Origin: Chaetorhynchus papuensis
Taxonomy: Eukaryota > Chordata > Aves > Passeriformes > Rhipiduridae
NCBI GenBank assembly: GCA_013396525.1
Contig: VWYX01000736.1
Span: 11,257 to 75,256, forward strand
Direction: 5' to 3'
Length of the DNA stretch: 64,000 nucleotides
Each line of letters begins with the position of its first letter. Position 1 is the stretch's first letter. The translations under genes were made by a program, and so were the position numbers. Below, in pieces: positions 59,101-64,000 of this stretch. The notes under the pieces are model-generated. The model searched no databases and was not told the DNA's origin. It worked only from the letters and a program-made list of their open reading frames with translations.

Positions 59101-62100
59101 TGGAAACAACCAAAGTCTTAAGGATCCACAGGCACAGGAGTCCTGAGACAACTGGTTTTGGTTTGGTTTGTTTTTTCTTGCAAAAACATGCCTTGGAGAG
59201 GGACCTAATGTATTTATCCCTCAGAGATGCTCTAGGAGCAGCATCCCAAGGAATTATTTCTGTGTCTGTTCCCTATGATCTTTCTTTGATAATGTATTAT
59301 AAGGGCAGGAGTAATAGCAGGAAACACAGATGGTCTTCTGGTTTTCCTCAAAATCTTTTTTTCCTGCGGTTTTTACAACTGAGACCATTTTTGCCTTTTC
59401 CCTTCCTTTGTGAAAAGTGTTATTTTCCAAGTGCAGCAAAACTATTTTTTTCTAGAGCTGAAAATCCTTATGGGTCAGGCTAATCCTGTGCTAGTTCTCC
59501 AAGCAATGTAATGCACAGCACTCAAAGTCTGCAGCTGAGTATTAATCAAACTCCTTTGTGTTCAGGGATAAGCTCGCTGTGCTCCAGACCTTGGCTTCTA
59601 CTGTGAACAGGGTGAGTGCTTCTGTGGATCATGGAAATGGGTCAGGTTGTCCATTTTGTGCAATAGCCTTGTGTTCAGGAGGCCTTTAATTTCTACTTTG
59701 GCCATAAATGAAAGATGCAACTTACACATCAGGGTTTCCCCTTTGTCTCAGGGTGTTTTGGGGTGTCCTTAAAGCCTCATTCTTGTGCTAAGAGAGATCT
59801 GCAGTTACCAGTGAAAGCTGCAGTACTTTGGTAAGGCTTTCACTAACATAGGGAGCAAGTTCCTTCACCAGTTCAGCTTCCCAGTCCAGGCTGCCCTTCT
59901 CAATCTCAGTGCAGAAGGGCTTTACAAAGTGCAATGAGTGTCTACTCTTGCTGAGCAAAACCTGGAAATGCTGTCATGCTGTTCTTTAATCATGTCTATC
60001 TTGAATTCTGGAAATTGAATCAAAACCTGCAAGTCCCATCAACTTCCTAGGACTGTTATGCTTGGGGTCCTGCTTGATTTGCAGGACACTTAATGCTTGC
60101 CATGTTATAATAAGGACCCTTTTTTGGCACCATGTTAGCCTGCAAGTGTGTGTGTAAGATGGAAATATTTTTAAAACTATTTCCAAACAGGCTACACCTT
60201 TTTGAACACGAGGAACTTTTGTAAAGCATGCAGAGGTGGTGGTTATGATGGAAGAATTCATTGTGCCTCAAACTCCATGAGGCAGTGTGTTATGCTTGTG
60301 CACATGACTGTAAACCTTTCAATCCTGGGCTCTTCTTCCTGCAGGATCCTACAGCTGCTCATTACATGTTCCAGGATGACCCTTTCCTTATGCCAAGAAA
60401 CTCAGCTAATGCTGTAGGTATTTCCTCTCAGCTCCTTGATAGCTTCCCTCCTACCTTTGTCTGGGCTGTGAATGCTCTTACCTAATTGAAGCCTGGTTTT
60501 GATTACAAAAGAAAATGAAGTAGCAGATTATTTTCAGAATTTTCTCTCTAAAATGAGATGGTTTTGAGCTTGAGGTAGTGGAGCATTTCAGATGTCTGAA
60601 CTGTGTCCATTGACTAAGTAACAAGGAAGTAGAGTACAATGGCATTTAAAGAATAGACATTCTTATACTGGCACAGATACCAGAATGTTTATCTGGAACC
60701 TTGTCCCTGTGATTCTACTAAGTTGAAAATGAAGCATGAGTTTAATTTGATCCTATCAGAATGTTCATTGTTAAAGAAAATGTTTCTCCTCACTCTCAGC
60801 CTTGTAATTCATGTATTTCTTCATCTTGTTGTCTCATTTCTATGCAGCGTCTGTATTCATTGTCAAAGGAGTCTGGGAGAAATGCTGCAAAATACATTAT
60901 AAAGAACTTTCCTCAGTATTTTGACAAGACTTTTGCAGAGCCCAACGTACCAGTAAGCTTTTTGGTTTTGTTATATTTGTGCTTTGTCAGTGAAATCAAC
61001 TGCCAGACTGGTCCAAAACTAAGATAAAAAGATAATTTTCTAACTGTTTTGCAGACAGTATGAAAACAATATTGTATTTCCATTATATTCTTGTAGTGAA
61101 TATTTTTCCTTGGGTGTTCAGTATCATATCAAGTTCTTGAGCTAAAAGTAGGAAAAGCAGTGTTCTTTAGATGTTGCTTCTTAGGACAAAAGAGAGGGAT
61201 GAAGATGTGTGCGGTCCTTCATCACCAAAAGGACTGCTGTTGTTAGCTTGCAAGCAGTGTATTGGGTGAAGTGTGAGGCTATTTAGAGAAATTTTGAGCT
61301 TATGACTGCCTTCCACTCTTTGCTTTTAGTGCCTGATGCCCGAGAGTCTCACCCCTCAGACTGAAGGAGTGAGCGAGGAAGCTCTGAGGGAGCGCATCCA
61401 CCTCAGAATGGTGAAAGAGTCTGTGGACATTTTTGATCAGCTTCTACAGGCAGGTACGTGGTCACCTGCCAGGTTCTGTGGTGGAGTGCTACTTAAATTG
61501 TGCCAAAAACATTTTAGTAGCTGGCACAGGCTCTGGAGACAATTCTGTGACCCTGTTGCTCCTTTCACAACTGACTCTGGTCCAGTGAAGTGATTGTTTA
61601 GAATTACTGGAGAATCTTAGCACTGCTTGTCTGACACATCACTTCGGTGATAAGGAGAACAAATGATTGCTTGAACAGGAAGCAGATGAAAATGTTGTGT
61701 TGGTTTTTAATTTGTTTCATAGAAAGTGGAACACGCAGAGTGTTCTTCACAGCAGGGTGTATCCTAGGAAGAGTTATGAAAAGCACTAGAAATTTCAGGT
61801 GCTGTATTTGGCTTGTGTTGCTTCACAGTTCTGGCTGCCAGCTGTCACTTCCCTCTCCTACTTTATCAGGAAAACTCTACCCTTTCAGTGGCTTCAGTAG
61901 AAAAACATACTCTAGTTCAGTGTTAAAATTGTCTCCTGTGACGAGTGGGTTTGTGGTAGTACTGGTGTCACACCCAGGGTTAGGGACTTGCTAGAGAATG
62001 TCTTTGTGTTGAAAGAGAGCAAAGTGGTGTTCAAAGGTTTTGTGATATGGCTGCAGAGTGGTGAGCTCTTCATTCTCTCTGACTGTCGTAAATTCTCGTT

Positions 62101-63614
62101 TTGTAAAGGTACCCCTGTATCTCTGGAGACCACAAACAGCCTTTTAGATTTGTTATGCTTCTATGGAGATGTTAAACCTACTCCTGAAAAAGAGGAAGAA
62201 GAAAAAGAGGGTTTGGAAGAACTAGGGGTATGGAAAACTTGCTGATCTCTATTTACTTAATACATAGTGGGATTATATCAAGGTGATGTCACGATTTTTG
62301 TCCTGGAACTGTCTGCATGGGAGATGCCATGAGGTGGATCAGATGCAGTCAACATTACCAGGAGATAAATCTGTTATAAAAATCCCAAGAGTGACCTAGT
62401 AGCTACAGTAGTTCATGTAAAGCTGTTAATATGTTTGGTAGCATAAATGTTATGCTCGACCTAGTTATTGCTTCCTGAATGTTAGGATAGAAATTATTCT
62501 AATATAACCCGTTAAAAACCATCTTTGGTCCATGTTGCTGAACTTCAGTGTTGTTAGCAAATCCTGTCATTTGATGTTAAATCATAATTTTGAACTTCGA
62601 GAAACTTAATTTTGCAAAAATCTCTCCAGGTGAATGCTTCAGAACAGAAAGCTCCAAAGAGACAGTTCCAAAGAGGTTCACAGTCATCTGGCCCCACATG
62701 GAGGTATAGAAAATGTTGCCTATATTGCCATATTCTGTGGGTTGTGCACTTGTATTGTTGTTATAGAACAGACCTAAGTCTTTTAGCAGCCCATACTCAC
62801 AAGTGTTACTTATTAAATACCCCTGTTTGCTGATCTTTTAAAGGGTTCAGGGAAATCTGGTAGGTGACAGTAGAATAGCTCCAAGTATCACAGGTGTGAT
62901 ATGTGAATGTCAGTCTTTTGGGGTACAGCCCATTAATTCGTTCTGAATGTTGAATCCTTTTCCTAAAGGTATTTTTTATTTGGTTATTTAACATCTATCT
63001 TGTTCATTGGTTCTAGGGAGAACAACCATGCTGAAAGGATATTTAAGATAATGCCAGAGAGGAATGCACACTCCTATTGCACGATGATCCGTGGGATGGT
63101 GAAGGTAAAGTTATTCTTCTTCTTCTGCTGGGGGTTTTTTTTTCAGCTCGTGAAATCTCACACAGTCAGAGATTGTTTATTTTTGTTTTTGCAGCATGGG
63201 GCTTATTCTAAAGCATATGACATGTACATAGACTTGCTGAATGAAAGGCACAAGGGTGAGTGTCTCCTGGTTGTGCTTTATGGGGTACAGAAGCCCCCTG
63301 TTGGGCACAGGAGTGTTTGTTCATGGCAGTGATGATTGGCGCAGGGGTACGGACCTCAGCTGGATCATGGGAGCTGAATGCAAACTGCTGATTCCAGTGC
63401 AGTTGGCGTGTGGCTGGCTCACTGGAAACAGGTTTGCATGAGACTTTGCCAAAAACTGAGCCATGCTAGAACAAACTGCTTCCTGTAGACTATAAACTGT
63501 CATTTAAAATGGATTCTCTTACATTTTCCAGCTGATGTGCACACCTTCAATGCGCTGATCGGAGCAGTCCCGTATCTGAAGGAGAGGTTCATAGAAAGAT
63601 GGGAATTAGCCAAG
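56071..63614 (+). CDS. PTCD3: Pentatricopeptide repeat domain protein 3 (mS39), 5' part, 12 exons, continues off the right edge
   Basis: PTCD3 is a PPR protein of the small mitochondrial ribosomal subunit (mS39) that sits near the mRNA entrance and supports mitochondrial translation. The 12 exons join into 317 residues without a break, roughly 45 per cent of the human length. Seen: an Arg-rich, poorly acidic N-terminus fit for mitochondrial import, YMFQDDPFLMP near 83-93, IFDQLLQAGTPVSLETTNSL, an acidic linker, then PPR-like helices with HSYCTMIRGMVK and DVHTFNALIGAV. The start is supported by AGCATGG context. Introns hold CR1 copies and a snoRNA. Exons beyond 63614 lie outside the window. 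Confidence 0.95.
56260..56271 (+). promoter_or_regulatory. NRF1-type palindrome
   Basis: TGCGCAGGCGCA matches the NRF1 consensus YGCGCAYGCGCR at all but the variable centre. It lies in PTCD3 intron 1, 98 bases after exon 1. A weaker relative (CGCGCATGTGCG) follows at about 56287. Confidence 0.7.
56500..56855 (+). mobile_element. CR1 LINE 3' end in PTCD3 intron 1
   Basis: 'gctgggactgttcagcatgg' begins the CR1 block and 'ggcgcgggctgcccagagaa', 'ttcaaggccagattggatgg' and 'ggaactggatgatctttaag' follow. The end has decayed to 'cattctatcattgtatg'. Truncated 5' as usual. Confidence 0.9.
57796..57845 (+). CDS. PTCD3: PTCD3 exon 2
   Basis: Residues 31-48, a 50-base exon coding a Ser-rich stretch and LGKTVDNTQ. 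Poorly conserved, placed by acceptor TTATAG, donor GTAAGA and exact frame with both neighbours. Confidence 0.82.
58145..58455 (-). mobile_element. CR1 LINE 3' fragment in PTCD3 intron 2, minus orientation
   Basis: 'agaattgcttggatttgtaa' and 'agacctctgagttagtggag' start the reversed 3' end, then 'cagggatggtgactccgcca', 'ctgggcagcctgttccaaag' and 'ttcctaatatccaatctgaa', as in CR1. Degraded. Confidence 0.88.
58514..58553 (+). CDS. PTCD3: PTCD3 exon 3
   Basis: Residues 48-61, only 40 bases: VTQEEIVLPRRKT, matching human EEVVIPKKKTW. Acceptor CTCACAG, donor GTGAGT. Confidence 0.93.
59566..59611 (+). CDS. PTCD3: PTCD3 exon 4
   Basis: Residues 61-76: WDKLAVLQTLASTVNR, near-identical to human. Acceptor TTCAG, donor GTGAGT. 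Confidence 0.96.
60345..60413 (+). CDS. PTCD3: PTCD3 exon 5
   Basis: Residues 77-99: DPTAAHYMFQDDPFLMPRNS. The donor GTAGGT is chosen over a later GTATTT because only it keeps the frame of exon 6. Confidence 0.95.
60848..60952 (+). CDS. PTCD3: PTCD3 exon 6
   Basis: Residues 100-134: LSKESGRNAAKYIIKNFPQY then FAEPNVP. Phase 0; donor GTAAGC. Confidence 0.96.
61330..61453 (+). CDS. PTCD3: PTCD3 exon 7
   Basis: Residues 135-176: CLMPESLTP to VKESVDIFDQLLQA. Acceptor CTTTTAG, donor GTACGT. Confidence 0.96.
62109..62227 (+). CDS. PTCD3: PTCD3 exon 8
   Basis: Residues 176-215: TPVSLETTNSLLDLLCFYGD, then a Glu/Lys-rich linker that differs from the human one. Donor GTATGG. Confidence 0.94.
62630..62703 (+). 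CDS. PTCD3: PTCD3 exon 9
   Basis: Residues 216-240, a basic, variable linker ending SSGPTW. Acceptor CTCCAG, donor GTATAG. Placed by frame and by the TWR junction shared with human. Confidence 0.9.
63017..63104 (+). CDS. PTCD3: PTCD3 exon 10
   Basis: Residues 240-269: ENNHAERIFKIMPERNAHSY and CTMIRGMVK, the first clear PPR-type helix pair. Donor GTAAAG. Confidence 0.97.
63195..63255 (+). CDS. PTCD3: PTCD3 exon 11
   Basis: Residues 270-289 plus one base: HGAYSKAYDMYIDLLNERHK, the second helix of a PPR unit. Donor GTGAGT. The intron after it holds the snoRNA. Confidence 0.96.
63322..63465 (+). ncRNA. SNORD94: C/D-box snoRNA, SNORD94 (U94) orthologue
   Basis: In PTCD3 intron 11, C box GTGATGA (63329-63335) and D box CTGA (63456-63459) are closed by a perfect stem, CATGGC (63322-63327) with GCCATG (63460-63465). 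Near the C box, GCGCAGGGG (63339-63347) is complementary to U6 snRNA CCCCUGCGC. It lies just before a D'-like CGGA (63350-63353). The fifth base upstream of D' pairs with the third C, which is U6 C62, the known U94 target. Human SNORD94 is also hosted by PTCD3. The snoRNA would be released from the spliced intron, bound by fibrillarin, and act on U6. Confidence 0.88.
63532..63614 (+). CDS. PTCD3: PTCD3 exon 12 (last in window)
   Basis: Residues 290-317: ADVHTFNALIGAVPYLKERF then IERWELAK, the start of the next PPR. Donor GTAAGG. The remaining 386 bases are intron with no further exon recognised. Confidence 0.96.
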
Positions 63615-64000
63615 GTAAGGAGGGCAGAGCGGAAGAGGTGGGGAAGGGGTAAGAGTGTGGCTTCTGGGTCTGCCTTATCAGTAAAATTCTGTAGTTGTTG
63701 GAAGACTGAAATCAAGAACTTTGCCCCCAAATACTAATCTGCTGTAAAGAAAGTACAGTAGTTTAAACAGAAAAGCTAACTGTGGAGGAGTGGCAAATGT
63801 GAAAAATCCAACCTTGCCTTTGCAGAGTGGTTTTCCTTGTGAGAACGTACTTGATCCAGGAACTGTCTGGACAGAAAGTAATTGGGGAAATTACTGCTGG
63901 GAGATAAAATAAATGCACAATTTTAGATAAAAACTCTTTGAATCTTAATTCATGGTGTTGTGACAGAAATGGAATTTTGAGTTTTCATGACACATCACTA

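Noticed and set aside
60414..60422. Alternative donor GTATTT for PTCD3 exon 5
   Set aside because: It would put exon 6 out of frame; GTAGGT at 60414 keeps it.
63374..63391. Nearer CTGA copies as the snoRNA D box
   Set aside because: Neither gives a closing stem with the bases before the C box, whereas the CTGA at 63456 gives a perfect 6-bp stem.

Overview
The window is vertebrate nuclear DNA, most likely from a bird. The evidence is many CR1-type LINE 3' ends, a retroviral solo LTR, short introns, and two many-exon genes whose protein order matches mammalian POLR1A and PTCD3. No prokaryotic features are present.

Layout: (1) Positions 1-25.7 kb carry no protein gene I can support. The left edge (1-500) is CpG-rich and may be the border of a promoter lying further left. 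The rest is unique AT-rich DNA with a decayed CR1-family LINE (about 2.33-3.68 kb), several CR1 fragments, and a 55-bp minisatellite broken by one N at 17460. (2) 24.85-55.87 kb, minus strand: the complete POLR1A gene, the largest catalytic subunit of RNA polymerase I. I resolved 34 coding exons that join into an unbroken frame of 1708 residues. The 435-N assembly gap falls inside an intron and costs no coding sequence. Two introns use GC-AG splice sites, one acceptor is tandemly duplicated, and two same-family LTR copies lie in introns. (3) 55.6-56.3 kb: a CpG-island bidirectional promoter with 204 bp between the two ATGs, two ZNF143-like motifs in opposite orientation and an exact NRF1-type palindrome. 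(4) 56.07 kb to the right edge, plus strand: the 5' part of PTCD3 (mitochondrial ribosomal protein mS39), 12 coding exons and 317 residues, continuing past 64 kb. The intron between exons 11 and 12 holds a C/D-box snoRNA that fits SNORD94, the guide for U6 snRNA C62.

The two genes form a head-to-head pair: one makes rRNA for cytosolic ribosomes, the other serves the mitochondrial ribosome, and the intronic snoRNA modifies a spliceosomal RNA. No wholly new system was found. The best second-look items are the snoRNA, the two GC-AG introns, the duplicated 3' splice site, the LTR cut by the gap, and the promoter architecture. Exon borders were set by reading splice sites and frame by eye and by comparison with remembered mammalian proteins; no alignment was run.
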